Assembly (NCBI RefSeq): GCF_050633125.1
Contig: NZ_JBOEFX010000016.1
Coordinates: forward strand, 35,801-99,800
DNA: 64,000 nt
DNA from: Lewinella sp050633125
Lineage (GTDB): Bacteria > Bacteroidota > Bacteroidia > Chitinophagales > Saprospiraceae
Direction: 5' to 3'
Shown: positions 1 to 8,860 of the stretch, piece after piece
Layout of the letters: each line of letters opens with the position of its first letter
Numbering within the stretch: position 1 is the first letter of the stretch
Notes under the pieces: generated by a model
The model's database searches: none
What the model saw: the letters and a program-made list of their open reading frames with translations, nothing else
What the model was told of the DNA's origin: nothing
Translations under genes and position numbers: made by a program

Positions 1-1
1 C

Positions 2-736
2 CAAGTGGGAGACTTCAGCCTCAAAGGCAGCTTGGATATCGACTTAAAAAAAGCGGGCATCTTGCACCTCGAAGTCCGCAACCAGCTCTACTCCCCCACC
101 CTGCTAGAGGGGCGTTTTTGGCTCACCCAACAAGAATTGTATCGCAGTAATTTCGACAAAACAGTATCGAACAAACTTGCCGCCAGCTATCGCTTGGAAT
201 CGATCGGAGTTGAACTTGGAGGTACTTATCACCTGCTCAATAACTTCATCTATTTCGACAGTACTGCCGCACCGCAACAGACCGGTACTCCTCTGAGTAT
301 CCTGCAGCTCTCTGCTCAGAAAGATTTTCGCTTTGGTGCCTTTAGTCTGCGTAATCGAGTTGTACTACAACAAACCGATGATGAGTTTCTGCGCCTACCC
401 AATATTTTCGCCAAACACAGCCTCGTTTATAATGGCCTCTGGTTCCAGGTTCTCAATGTGCAGATTGGTGCTGACGTAAGATACACGACGGCCTTTCAGC
501 CTGACTATTACAATCCAGTTATTGCTCAATTCCAGCTTCAAAACCGCCAGGAAGTGGACTTCTTCCCCAATGTAGATGCTTATTTTAGTTTTCGTGTATC
601 GCGTTTCCGGGCCTTTATTAAGGGCGAAAACCTTTCGACGATATGGGCACCAGATCAGCGGTTATTTCTCTCTGCATTTTATCCCTGGCCTTCGTCAGCG
701 CTGCGGTTTGGGGTGAGCTGGCGGATGTTGGATTAG
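2..736 (+). CDS. Putative beta-barrel porin, C-terminal part (5' end outside window)
   Basis: The reading frame is open from the first bases, so this is the C-terminal ~245 residues of a longer protein; the GTG at 5 is an internal codon. The sequence is a run of amphipathic strands with alternating hydrophobic and polar residues. It contains the stretch VGADVRY-like barrel strands, a segment resembling 'RFRAFIKGENLS', and ends in a strand finishing FGVSWRMLD, as outer-membrane barrels do. The layout resembles the Bacteroidota 'putative porin' family (Porin_10), which is large and has this kind of closing strand. Family assignment is by recall of the pattern, not by a search. It would lie in the outer membrane. 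Confidence 0.6.
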   Translation, partial: QVGDFSLKGSLDIDLKKAGILHLEVRNQLYSPTLLEGRFWLTQQELYRSNFDKTVSNKLAASYRLESIGVELGGTYHLLNNFIYFDSTAAPQQTGTPLSILQLSAQKDFRFGAFSLRNRVVLQQTDDEFLRLPNIFAKHSLVYNGLWFQVLNVQIGADVRYTTAFQPDYYNPVIAQFQLQNRQEVDFFPNVDAYFSFRVSRFRAFIKGENLSTIWAPDQRLFLSAFYPWPSSALRFGVSWRMLD

Positions 737-881
737 GGACATTTTTTTTGAATCTCTGACGCTTTCAAAGATTAATCATCGCACAAGTCTAACAGACCAA
801 TTGCCACTCGTTGAAAGCTAAACACCGTTGGTTGAAAAAACAGGGCTTCTTGGTTCACACTGAAGATATTGGGATAAAAAA

Positions 882-2459
882 ATGAAAACCCACTTTCTAC
901 TCTTCGTTTTACTATTTCAATGTAATCTTGGTTTTAGTCAGTCCGATGATTTAGCATTTACGGTCAGTATTGAGGACACTACCCCCGCCAACTGGCCTGG
1001 TTTACATTCTTTTGCTTTCGCTGAATGGCAAGGGTATTGGATTATTGTAGCCGGGCGTAGCAATGGCTTACATGGCTTTTTCCCTTTTACGGGCTTCCCC
1101 GAACAAACAGCAAATAACCAAATTTGGGTGCTTGACCCGGTTACTGGCGACCTATGGCAAAAAGGGCTGGAAGACTTAGATCCCTCAGTAGCGGCTCCAT
1201 TGCAAAGCAGTAATCCTCAATACGTACAAAAAGAGGAAAAATTATACGTTTTTGGAGGCTATGGCAAGGACACAGCTACCGATCTCTTTGTAACATTTGA
1301 TCAGCTAACCGTAATAGATTTACCAACTTTGATAAACGCGATACAAAACGACACCAATGTTGCCGAAGCAGTGAATAGTATTACCGATGAGCGGATAAGA
1401 CTATGCGGCGGAGAAGCACATCAATTGGGCGAATGGACTTACTTGGTTGGTGGTCACAATTTTAATGGATTATACAGCCAGAGCGGAGCTCCTGCCTTCA
1501 CACAAGAATACAGCAGTGAAATCCGTAAATTCCAATTAACGACCGATGCAGAAGGTACCCCTCAGGTTATTGCTTATGAAGCCTTTAGCGACCCCGAGTT
1601 TCATCGGCGTGACCTTAGTGTAGCTCCTTGTATACTGGAAGGTGGTGAAGAAGGCCTTTGCGCTTATGGTGGTGTCTTCCGACCTGAGGCAGACTTACCT
1701 TATCTACACCCTATCTATATCAGCGAAAATGGTATCGAAATCAACGAGGACTACGAACAGCTCATGAGCCAATATACTTGCCCAATTCTTCCCGTTTACG
1801 ATATGGCACAGGATGAGATGCATTCCGTTTTCTTCGGTGGCCTGAGTTTTCACACCTACGATGCAGAATCGCAAACTTTTGTAGAAGAAGAACTAATTCC
1901 CTTTATTCCCTCTTTCACCATGATGAGCAGAGCAGCTGATGGCACCATTAGGGAGCAAGTCCTAAACACCGAATTTGATGAATTATTAGGAACCAATGCC
2001 AAGCTGGTACTGTTCGAAGATGTCCCCCTTTCCTCCGAAGGCGTTATTGACCTCAACAGTATCACTGAAACACAGGAGGTCGCCTATATTTATGGTGGTA
2101 TCAAAGCAGTCATTCCCAACATTACGCCAAGTAGTGCAAGTAATCGACTGTTTAAGGTTTGGTTGCACCCTAATACATCTACTGCAAGCAGTGAAGTGCT
2201 GGCTGAGAGAGAAATCGCGAAAATCCAGCCTAACCCGTTTAGTTATACCGTTCAACTACAATGGTTATTACCAAGTCCGAAAGTAGATGCATTGCTTACG
2301 GATGCTTTGGGTCGCTCTTTACTTGACCTAAGAGCAGTAAGCACTGAAAAGGTCAGTAGAGAAACAGAAAACATGCTAACTAATTTACCTGGTGGATATT
2401 ATCAATTGTGCCTTCGCAATCATCATGGGCAGCAGCGATTGCCAATCATAAAGCAATAG
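882..2459 (+). CDS. Kelch-like exported protein with T9SS type A sorting domain
   Basis: The protein has 525 residues. A signal peptide covers residues 1-19 (MKTHFLLFVLLFQCNLGFS, then Q). The body holds repeated kelch-type turns with a hydrophobic strand followed by GG or G-R, for example 'YVFGGYG', 'YLVGGHN', 'CAYGGVF', 'VFFGGLS' and 'YIYGGIK', which suggests a beta-propeller. The last ~85 residues look like a type IX secretion sorting domain: 'KIQPNPF' followed by short strands and a basic C-terminus. I infer secretion through T9SS and attachment to the cell surface. The ligand or substrate is unknown; propellers of this kind may bind or act on carbohydrates. It stands alone between a porin and a nuclease gene. 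Confidence 0.75.
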   Translation: MKTHFLLFVLLFQCNLGFSQSDDLAFTVSIEDTTPANWPGLHSFAFAEWQGYWIIVAGRSNGLHGFFPFTGFPEQTANNQIWVLDPVTGDLWQKGLEDLDPSVAAPLQSSNPQYVQKEEKLYVFGGYGKDTATDLFVTFDQLTVIDLPTLINAIQNDTNVAEAVNSITDERIRLCGGEAHQLGEWTYLVGGHNFNGLYSQSGAPAFTQEYSSEIRKFQLTTDAEGTPQVIAYEAFSDPEFHRRDLSVAPCILEGGEEGLCAYGGVFRPEADLPYLHPIYISENGIEINEDYEQLMSQYTCPILPVYDMAQDEMHSVFFGGLSFHTYDAESQTFVEEELIPFIPSFTMMSRAADGTIREQVLNTEFDELLGTNAKLVLFEDVPLSSEGVIDLNSITETQEVAYIYGGIKAVIPNITPSSASNRLFKVWLHPNTSTASSEVLAEREIAKIQPNPFSYTVQLQWLLPSPKVDALLTDALGRSLLDLRAVSTEKVSRETENMLTNLPGGYYQLCLRNHHGQQRLPIIKQ

Positions 2460-2594
2460 CAGGGCTGCTTTCTAATGCTCGTTTTATTTTATAAAAACAA
2501 CACTCATTCAAGGTGCCATTCGCAAAGGCTATTCCTAAAAATAGTGTTATTATTGAGGCTAATATTCATTATTAAACTGCCCTAAACCGCACTT

Positions 2595-5303
2595 ATGCGC
2601 ATCCACTTAGGTCTCGCTCTTCAGGATCAAGTACTTCCAGCTCCTCAGGATTTGACGGTAGGAGAAATATACTGCAGCCCCCGGCAATTACTCGTTTGGT
2701 TGGAGGACCACCTGGGGCTGCGGCAGCCAGAAGAAAATGTGGAGCATTTACGTATCGAGCAGTACCGGCAAGCGCTCAAACACCATCTCCAACAGCACCC
2801 AAAGGCATTTTATCACGCTTCCTTTGTGGCCGACGACATGGGCACAGCAGCCAGCATCCTCGACCGCCGCGACGAACTACTGCTTGCAGGCTGTGATCTC
2901 GGCAATACCGATATCCAGTCGGATCGCTTGTGCGCACTAATGGAAATTGAAGGTCTATTTACCGCTAAGGACAAAGCTTTCCATTTACTACCGGGCTGCG
3001 CGGATCGGCTCGTAGCAGTTTTAGCGCAAGCCGAACGGATTCCTGCTTTTTTAGATACGCTCATTCTTTGCGACGAGCGGCAACTGTTTCCGCCTTTCTG
3101 GCAAAGGTTTTTCAAAGCCCTTACAGCGCTAAACCTGAAAATACAGGACGTAGAAGACTTTCCTACGCCGGATTTGACAACAGACTTGGGGAAATGGCAA
3201 GCTTTTCTGCATGGAACCCTCGTTAAACCAGCACCACTACGAGGTGACGGTAGCCTGCTCATTATGAATGGGTTCCGGGAAACTCACCTGGCAGCCTATC
3301 TAGCTCGTTTGCTACGAGAGAATACAGCCTTTCGGCCCTCGCTCCTACTCCCTCAAGCGAACCGTACCCTCGACAGTGCCTTTACCCTAGAGGGACTCCC
3401 CAGCTTGGGGGTGCCCGCAGCATCGCTGGCTCGGCCCAGCTTACAAGTACTCAAACTGGCTCCTGTCTTTTTGTGGCAACCAGTGGATCTTTATAAAATC
3501 ATGGAGTTTGTCTCGCTCGCTGTCAAGCCGCTCGATGCCGGGTTGGGACAACAAATTGCAGCTTTTCTAGCGGATACGCCAGGGTTGTTTTCTACCCGGT
3601 GGTACCGAATGATTCGCGATTATTTTGAGAAAGAACTCCCTCAACGTTTAGGCCCCAAAGGCACCAAGCGAATAGCGGCTATCCGAGCTGAATTTGACTT
3701 CTGGTTCAATCGCCAACGTGCTGATAGCCGCCAGGAGAAAGTAGCGAAGCAGGAAGTCATGGCCATTTATACCCACTTGCAGGAATGGGCCACCAACCTG
3801 GGCAAGGAAGAAGGGGCAGCAACCCTCTTGGTACTATCTGCCCAGGCTCGTCGCATTGTCGAGCTACTAGCGGCCTTGCCAGAAGACGAGCTCGGCTATC
3901 TGGAGTTAGAGCGCATTGTTCGCACTATTTATGAGCCGGCCCCCTTGGAGTATCAGGCTGCTCAGGCCCATCATTTGCCACTCGTCCATCAGGCCGGTGC
4001 CGTCGTAGGGCCTGTGGAAAAGCTTGTCTGGTGGGACTTTTTTGAAAGAGAACCTGATTATTTTTTCTCGCGCTGGTACCCGGCGGAACTTAAGGAGCTG
4101 GCTAAATTTGGCGTTCAGTTAGAAGGGCCTAACCAACAGAACCAACGTTTGGTAGCTCAGCGAAAACGGCCACTGCTATGGACCCAAAAGCAACTCCTTC
4201 TCTGCCAGCCGGATTTTTGTGAAGGGCAAGCAGTAACACCTCACCCACTTTTGGGTGACCTCATGGCTGCTTTTGGAGAAGATCTTTCAGTCATCAGCAT
4301 TCATCTCGACAAAGACACCACCGCTACCGCTTGGTCTGCTGCCTTTCAATTACCGGCGTTCACCACATTACAACCACAACCACTGGCCAAGCCCCAGCCC
4401 TTTTTAAGGGTAAAAGACAGCCTCCGCGGGCGAGAAGCTGAAACCCCAACCAGCCTTGAGCGCTTGCTGTATTATCCTTACCAGTGGGTATTCCGCCATC
4501 ATATCAAACTGCGGCAATCCAGCATACTGAGTGTTGTACAAGACAACCGATTGTTAGGAAATCTAGCTCACCGCTTACTGGAAAAGTTGCTGGCACAATC
4601 GTTTAAGCAATGGTCAAAAAACGACCTTGACACTTGGATTCAGCGAGAAATACCGCCGCTTCTCGAAAAAGAAGGTGCTACGCTACTGCTTTATGGGCGT
4701 GAACCTGAGCGCATTGCATTTACCAAGCAAATGAAATACGCCGCATGGAGCCTGATCAATCTGATCAAAGAAAACCATTGGGAAGTTTTAGCGACGGAAG
4801 CCGTCGTTCAAGGAACCATTAATGATTTGCCCCTCAATGGTCGCGCTGATTTGGTACTAAAAAGAGGCGAAGAAAGAGCGATTATAGACCTCAAATGGCG
4901 GGGAAAAGCTCGACATACCAATCTCTTGAGCAGTGGTGAAGATATTCAATTGGCATTGTACGCAAAGCTTTTGGAGCCAGCTTCTGCCTGGGCACACACC
5001 GCCTATTTCATCATTGAAAAAGGGCAACTATTGGTACGTAATACGCGTGCCTTCGGTGGTGTACAGCCAGTACTCGATGAACTAGACCATGAAGGAGTAT
5101 ACGAAGCATTACTGGAAAAGATCAACGCTACGTACCAGTGGAGGTTACAGCAACTGGAAAACGGGGAGGTAGAAATACGTTGTGAATACACCTACCAGGA
5201 TTTGGAGGAGCACTATGGCGAAGTCCTTTTGGAATTATTGGAAATGAAAACGACAGATGCTTTTTTTGATGATTACCAAGTTTTAATCGGTGCGCTTTCT
5301 TAG
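2595..5303 (+). CDS. PD-(D/E)XK nuclease family protein, AddB-like
   Basis: The protein has 902 residues. The C-terminal ~250 residues carry a RecB/AddB-type nuclease signature: H659 in 'LGNLAHRLLEKLL', D752 in 'GRADLVL', the D765-L-K767 core in 'IIDLKW', and Q785-x3-Y789 in 'DIQLALYAKL'. The N-terminal ~600 residues resemble the inactivated helicase-like half of AddB, and I see no Walker A motif. No UvrD/AddA-like helicase gene lies next to it, which is unusual for an AddAB pair. Its job could be double-strand break end processing or defence against foreign DNA. The nuclease fold is well supported and the biological role is not. The gene ends 4 bases before the end of a convergent gene. Confidence 0.8.
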   Translation: MRIHLGLALQDQVLPAPQDLTVGEIYCSPRQLLVWLEDHLGLRQPEENVEHLRIEQYRQALKHHLQQHPKAFYHASFVADDMGTAASILDRRDELLLAGCDLGNTDIQSDRLCALMEIEGLFTAKDKAFHLLPGCADRLVAVLAQAERIPAFLDTLILCDERQLFPPFWQRFFKALTALNLKIQDVEDFPTPDLTTDLGKWQAFLHGTLVKPAPLRGDGSLLIMNGFRETHLAAYLARLLRENTAFRPSLLLPQANRTLDSAFTLEGLPSLGVPAASLARPSLQVLKLAPVFLWQPVDLYKIMEFVSLAVKPLDAGLGQQIAAFLADTPGLFSTRWYRMIRDYFEKELPQRLGPKGTKRIAAIRAEFDFWFNRQRADSRQEKVAKQEVMAIYTHLQEWATNLGKEEGAATLLVLSAQARRIVELLAALPEDELGYLELERIVRTIYEPAPLEYQAAQAHHLPLVHQAGAVVGPVEKLVWWDFFEREPDYFFSRWYPAELKELAKFGVQLEGPNQQNQRLVAQRKRPLLWTQKQLLLCQPDFCEGQAVTPHPLLGDLMAAFGEDLSVISIHLDKDTTATAWSAAFQLPAFTTLQPQPLAKPQPFLRVKDSLRGREAETPTSLERLLYYPYQWVFRHHIKLRQSSILSVVQDNRLLGNLAHRLLEKLLAQSFKQWSKNDLDTWIQREIPPLLEKEGATLLLYGREPERIAFTKQMKYAAWSLINLIKENHWEVLATEAVVQGTINDLPLNGRADLVLKRGEERAIIDLKWRGKARHTNLLSSGEDIQLALYAKLLEPASAWAHTAYFIIEKGQLLVRNTRAFGGVQPVLDELDHEGVYEALLEKINATYQWRLQQLENGEVEIRCEYTYQDLEEHYGEVLLELLEMKTTDAFFDDYQVLIGALS

Positions 5304-5307
5304 TGCC

Positions 5308-5991
5308 TTAAACAGCCCTTGCCAGGAAAGTGGTTTGTTCTCTCAAAAAGTCCTCGTAATAATACAAGTAAGTCTCGTAAGATTGCTTATTGTTATTCAA
5401 ATAGTGCAATCTCTCCAGCGTAGACGATTGATGAAAAGTATTTTTGTCACGCCCTTTTATCCGATTTTCCTCTGCAAACATCTCTTGGGCCTCTACGATC
5501 ATTTTCGAAGTTTCAAAAGAAACTTCAATAATATTGATCAAGCTCCAATTTGCATAAACAGCATGTGCCGTTCTTGAGGCTTCTATCTTATTCGATTTAG
5601 TATTTGTCCAGGTTTCGAGTGCTCTTTTGGTAATTTCCAACTCTCTAAGCAAGTTATCTGAAAATGTTTTAAACTGAGTATTGCATACAAGTTGGAGCAA
5701 AGGGCTTAGCTTATCGAGCTCATCTATACTATTCGCCAGTGTCTGAGTAATTTGGCAAGATTGATCTGAAGACAATTTTCTTACTGCACCTAAACGCACC
5801 CATTTTTTAGTGGCAATAATTTTTACGATTGCGGTGGAAGAAAAAGTTACTCCGGGAAAAAGATCACTGACGTTGATATCTATTTCGATGCTTTGAGAAA
5901 CATCCTGAAAATCTAACAACTGAGTGATTTGAACAGCTCCGAAGTCTTTCAATAGCGGAGGGTGGCTTGTAGTGAACTGATAAGTGAACAT
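5308..5991 (-). CDS. Hypothetical protein, 227 aa
   Basis: I do not recognise this family. The protein has no signal peptide and no clear membrane segment. Residues 1-60 look like beta strands, and residues ~75-225 look mainly helical with charged heptad-like stretches around residues 115-130 and 165-200. It is convergent with the preceding nuclease gene (4-base gap) and is more AT-rich than that gene, which could mean recent acquisition. The start ATG at 5991 is followed by an open frame without internal alternatives near the N-terminus. Downstream on the minus strand lies the nuclease gene in the opposite direction, so it is probably monocistronic. Confidence 0.55.
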   Translation of the reverse strand: MFTYQFTTSHPPLLKDFGAVQITQLLDFQDVSQSIEIDINVSDLFPGVTFSSTAIVKIIATKKWVRLGAVRKLSSDQSCQITQTLANSIDELDKLSPLLQLVCNTQFKTFSDNLLRELEITKRALETWTNTKSNKIEASRTAHAVYANWSLINIIEVSFETSKMIVEAQEMFAEENRIKGRDKNTFHQSSTLERLHYLNNNKQSYETYLYYYEDFLREQTTFLARAV

Positions 5992-6172
5992 GTGTAGGTC
6001 TGTGTGAGTGTGTTGTTATTAAGGCATTTACAATATATGCAACTTTAGCTCAAATGGCGCTTTAGTATGCTTTGTAAAGGAATTATACCAAAACAAATCC
6101 CTACTCTTAATGTCATCCTATCCGTAAAAGGTAAGTGATTAGTGATTTTTTTTCACTTACTTATCTCTACAA

Positions 6173-6205
6173 CAAAAAAAGGCAACTGGTAAAGTACCAA
6201 CTGCC
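6173..6205 (-). terminator. Intrinsic terminator of the zinc-ribbon gene
   Basis: Read on the minus strand, an 11-bp stem (GGCAGTTGGTA / TACCAGTTGCC, two central G-T wobbles) with a 3-base loop is followed by seven T. It lies ~47 bases past the stop of the gene at 6252-6545. A further hairpin (GTAAGTGA / TCACTTAC) lies at about 6131-6160. Confidence 0.75.
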
Positions 6206-6251
6206 TGCATAAAACCTTGGCAGCGGTAAGCTTTCTAGAAAGCATACTACC

Positions 6252-6545
6252 TCAAAGGCCACGGCTTCCCCGCCGTTCTTTTTCTTCTGGTACTGTCAGG
6301 AAAGTTAGTTCTTCATCCAGCCAACCATCCAGATTTCCATACCAATCCATATGTGGAGAAACACTATTGCAACCTCCTGCCTTGGGAGCACACGGGGTTT
6401 TTTCCCAGTGATAGAGACAAGCGGGACAACGTCCACCTGTCGAAAACATATCCCAAGTATGACCACAATGGCATTTCCAATGTTCTTTTCCATCAGGGTG
6501 CCATCCACAGCTTGGACAGCTGACCTCTTGATCAACGTTTTTCAT
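6252..6545 (-). CDS. Small double zinc-ribbon protein
   Basis: Starting at the ATG at 6545 gives a 97-residue protein; an upstream ATG at 6596 would add 17 residues with no visible domain character, so I prefer the shorter form. Cysteine pairs CPSC, CHC, CPAC and later C residues, with nearby H and W residues, form what look like two zinc-ribbon knuckles ('CPSCGWHPDG', 'WKCHCGHTWDMF', 'GGRCPACLYHW'). I recall similar small proteins in other Bacteroidota, where they are uncharacterised. The rest is acidic and tryptophan-rich. It is probably cytosolic. Its partner and role are unknown. A good terminator follows. Confidence 0.7.
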   Translation of the reverse strand: MKNVDQEVSCPSCGWHPDGKEHWKCHCGHTWDMFSTGGRCPACLYHWEKTPCAPKAGGCNSVSPHMDWYGNLDGWLDEELTFLTVPEEKERRGSRGL

Positions 6546-6683
6546 GTGACATCGTATTTCGTTTCTGCTCTGCTTGGGTACCTTGTTGCCTATCAAAGAG
6601 ATAGGCTAACGGCTTCTTAATATTGATTTACGGAAATCCTCAGAAATAGTTCCAAAAACGAATAACGATTTTCTGAAAAATCT

Positions 6684-7112
6684 TTAAAGAGGATGTAGTG
6701 CTGCGTAATAGATCAGGTACCACTCTTGTCCTCCCAGGCGAGAAAAACGGCGTTCCATACCGTACTGTCCATTCTGATGAATAATCCTTTCAATAACCAG
6801 ATCATCTCCCAAGCTGGTAAACTCCGACCGAAAACTGCTGCTCGCGTCAAAGCTGCGATGTATTTGCCAATCTTCTTTTTCCCAACGAAAATTGGTGCTG
6901 TGATCTTCAGGCCGGGAGGATACCCCCTGCAAAGGAAACTGGATATGCGCCAACTGGTACTCGTTATCCGAATGAAACAATTGGTAAAACGCCTCAAAAT
7001 CGGGTAACTCCTCTGTTGTCTCTTCCTCTTCCGATTGCGGCGGTGCATCCTGGCAGGCAGTTTGCAGCAAGCTAAGAACTGCTAACAATAGTAGTACGCG
7101 GAAATAGTTCAT
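6684..7112 (-). CDS. Small lipoprotein, DUF4348-like
   Basis: The protein has 142 residues. It begins with a lipoprotein signal (MNYFRVLLLLAVLSLLQTAC), where lipidation would occur at C20, followed by an acidic linker rich in E, D and P. The rest has the pattern 'DFEAFYQLFHSDNEYQLAHI' with 'FPLQG', close to what I recall of the Bacteroidota DUF4348 family. It lies 9 bases after the stop of hemD on the same strand, so it is probably the last gene of that transcript. It is expected to be anchored in a membrane facing the periplasm. Function is unknown. Confidence 0.7.
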   Translation of the reverse strand: MNYFRVLLLLAVLSLLQTACQDAPPQSEEEETTEELPDFEAFYQLFHSDNEYQLAHIQFPLQGVSSRPEDHSTNFRWEKEDWQIHRSFDASSSFRSEFTSLGDDLVIERIIHQNGQYGMERRFSRLGGQEWYLIYYAALHPL

Positions 7113-7121
7113 AAAAACAAA

Positions 7122-7805
7122 TCACTTCAATGTTAGAGGATATTCTTGCTCCCACTCCAGTAAACATTCCAACAAGGATGCTTCGCTAGGCTGATGAGCA
7201 ATTCTATACTCTTTAACGGCTGCCTCTGAAAAAGTTACAGCAGTGGTGTTTCCTATCCCTATTAATCGTTGAGTAGGCTCTATCGCATAGCATTGCGTAT
7301 AAGCCTCAAAATTGAGTGGACTGGTGAAGATCAAATAATCTGCAGGCCTTAGCTCAAAGTCCTTAAGTGGCTGATTATCATAAACAATGAGCGATTGACA
7401 TGAGGTCCTTCCACCAAGCAATTTCTCTACGGAAGCCCGCGACTTGCGCGCTTGCACAAAGACGACACTTTCTTGTTGAATAATTTTCCGGAATTCTTTG
7501 GTTGTAGCTATTGGATCGCCATTTCCGCTAAAATCAGGAGAGAATCCATACTCTTTTAAACTTCGTGCCGCACTAGCTCCTAAACAGGCTAGTAACTGGC
7601 CTTTCCGGGGTGACTGCTGTTGTAGAAACATCTCCACCCCTTTAGCACTATAAAAAAAAAGCCAGGAAGCCACGGGGACCTCTTCCACTTTTACCGGTGT
7701 AAATTGAAGCAAGGATTGCGCTTCCAATATCCACCCTTCTTCTGGTCGAAGTTGGTGAAATGGACTCACTGGCTTTAATTTTCGTGAAAGAAATACCCGT
7801 GGCAC
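7122..7805 (-). CDS. hemD: Uroporphyrinogen-III synthase
   Basis: The enzyme closes and inverts hydroxymethylbilane to uroporphyrinogen III in haem synthesis. The 227-residue length fits the family. Typical HemD strands are present: 'VASWLFFYSAKGVEMFL' (the S/T-S-x-x-G-V segment), 'LLACLGASAARSL', 'YLIFTSPLNFEAY' and 'LIGIGNTTAVTF'. The start appears to be GTG at 7805; I find no better in-frame ATG with a complete N-terminus. HemD is poorly conserved, but the proximity of hemC supports the call. It lies 13 bases after the NYN gene and 9 before the lipoprotein gene. Confidence 0.87.
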   Translation of the reverse strand: MPRVFLSRKLKPVSPFHQLRPEEGWILEAQSLLQFTPVKVEEVPVASWLFFYSAKGVEMFLQQQSPRKGQLLACLGASAARSLKEYGFSPDFSGNGDPIATTKEFRKIIQQESVVFVQARKSRASVEKLLGGRTSCQSLIVYDNQPLKDFELRPADYLIFTSPLNFEAYTQCYAIEPTQRLIGIGNTTAVTFSEAAVKEYRIAHQPSEASLLECLLEWEQEYPLTLK

Positions 7806-7818
7806 TGATTTATACTGT

Positions 7819-8790
7819 TTATTCTTCTTCTAATAAAGCCACCGTATCTTCTGCTTCTATGAGCTGAACATTAGTAGCAATAAACTGCTTATCTTCATTT
7901 TTATCGAGGGTGAATTCTACTTTATCTCCCACAAGTAGATCATTAAAATCTAATTCTTTCACACTGGTATAGTGAAAGAAAAGGTTGTTCGGTGGGAATT
8001 TAATGAAGCCATAACCATTTTTCAAACTTAGAATTTCACTATTGTGAACCTCGCCTACATCACCATCGTACTCTTCTTCCCTTGGCTCAGGAGCATCATT
8101 GTTTTCTGATTCAAATACCGGATGATTGCGTCGTTTGCTCTCACCGGGTACAAAAATATTGGTAATCAATGGGTCGTTACGCCGCAGGCGATTATCAATA
8201 ATTTCGTGCATCGGTACTGGGTACGACGACTCTTCGAGTAAGTCCTGCGAGGTTCGCGTCACCATGGTTTTACCCATATCATTTGTAAACTCAAAATCCC
8301 ACGAAAGAATCATCACCCGAGTTCCTAACGTATTGAGTTTGCGTACCAGTGGTAGAAAATCCCCATCACTGGCGATCAAAACAACTACATCAAAGTGCTT
8401 ATAGACAGCATTCTCATAAGCCTCCAAGGCCAACCAAACGTCGATACCTTTTTCTTCCCGACGACCATTCGTGTTTTTTAACGGCAGATAGTGTGTTGTT
8501 ACACCTGCTGACATTAAAATATCGTCAAAAACCCGGTCCCAATAAAGTACCGCTCCGCGTTGATGGGCTTCCTGAGCACTCAGCCGGCCCCGGAAATAAT
8601 GAGCGTCTACAATGTGGCAAACCTCTGCTGAGCTTTGCTCTCTATCTGCTACTTCTTGTTTTATAAACTTATGCAACCCGGTGATACTCAGCCGTCTTTG
8701 TCGAGGATGATCGTAGTTGTAGTAATTACTTACATGTAAAAAATAATTCCCGTCATAGAAGACGCCGATTTTAGTCATTTTACTTTGCAT
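7819..8790 (-). CDS. NYN (LabA/PIN-like) domain protein with C-terminal cold-shock domain
   Basis: The protein has 323 residues. Residues ~6-190 form a NYN/LabA-type nuclease fold: acidic residues in 'GVFYDGNYF', 'KGIDVWLALEAY' and 'LIASDGDFLPLV' match the expected metal-binding positions. Residues ~245-315 look like a cold-shock/S1-like OB fold ('NGYGFIKF', 'LFFHYTSV', 'GDKVEFTL'). The combination suggests an RNA-binding endoribonuclease or RNA-handling factor. The gene is inserted between hemC and hemD on the same strand with a 13-base gap to hemD, so it is probably co-transcribed. Two candidate starts exist (8790 and 8778, the latter MTKIGVFYDGN). Confidence 0.85.
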   Translation of the reverse strand: MQSKMTKIGVFYDGNYFLHVSNYYNYDHPRQRRLSITGLHKFIKQEVADREQSSAEVCHIVDAHYFRGRLSAQEAHQRGAVLYWDRVFDDILMSAGVTTHYLPLKNTNGRREEKGIDVWLALEAYENAVYKHFDVVVLIASDGDFLPLVRKLNTLGTRVMILSWDFEFTNDMGKTMVTRTSQDLLEESSYPVPMHEIIDNRLRRNDPLITNIFVPGESKRRNHPVFESENNDAPEPREEEYDGDVGEVHNSEILSLKNGYGFIKFPPNNLFFHYTSVKELDFNDLLVGDKVEFTLDKNEDKQFIATNVQLIEAEDTVALLEEE

Positions 8791-8860
8791 GCCTTAGTTA
8801 CTAGCTTTTATCTTTTTATTAAAATATAGATTTTCAATTATTCCTTTGCAAAAAAAACAA

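Noticed and set aside
1986..2255. Minus-strand frame in the kelch-like gene
   Set aside because: Shadow of the real gene; no domain and wrong strand for the operon.
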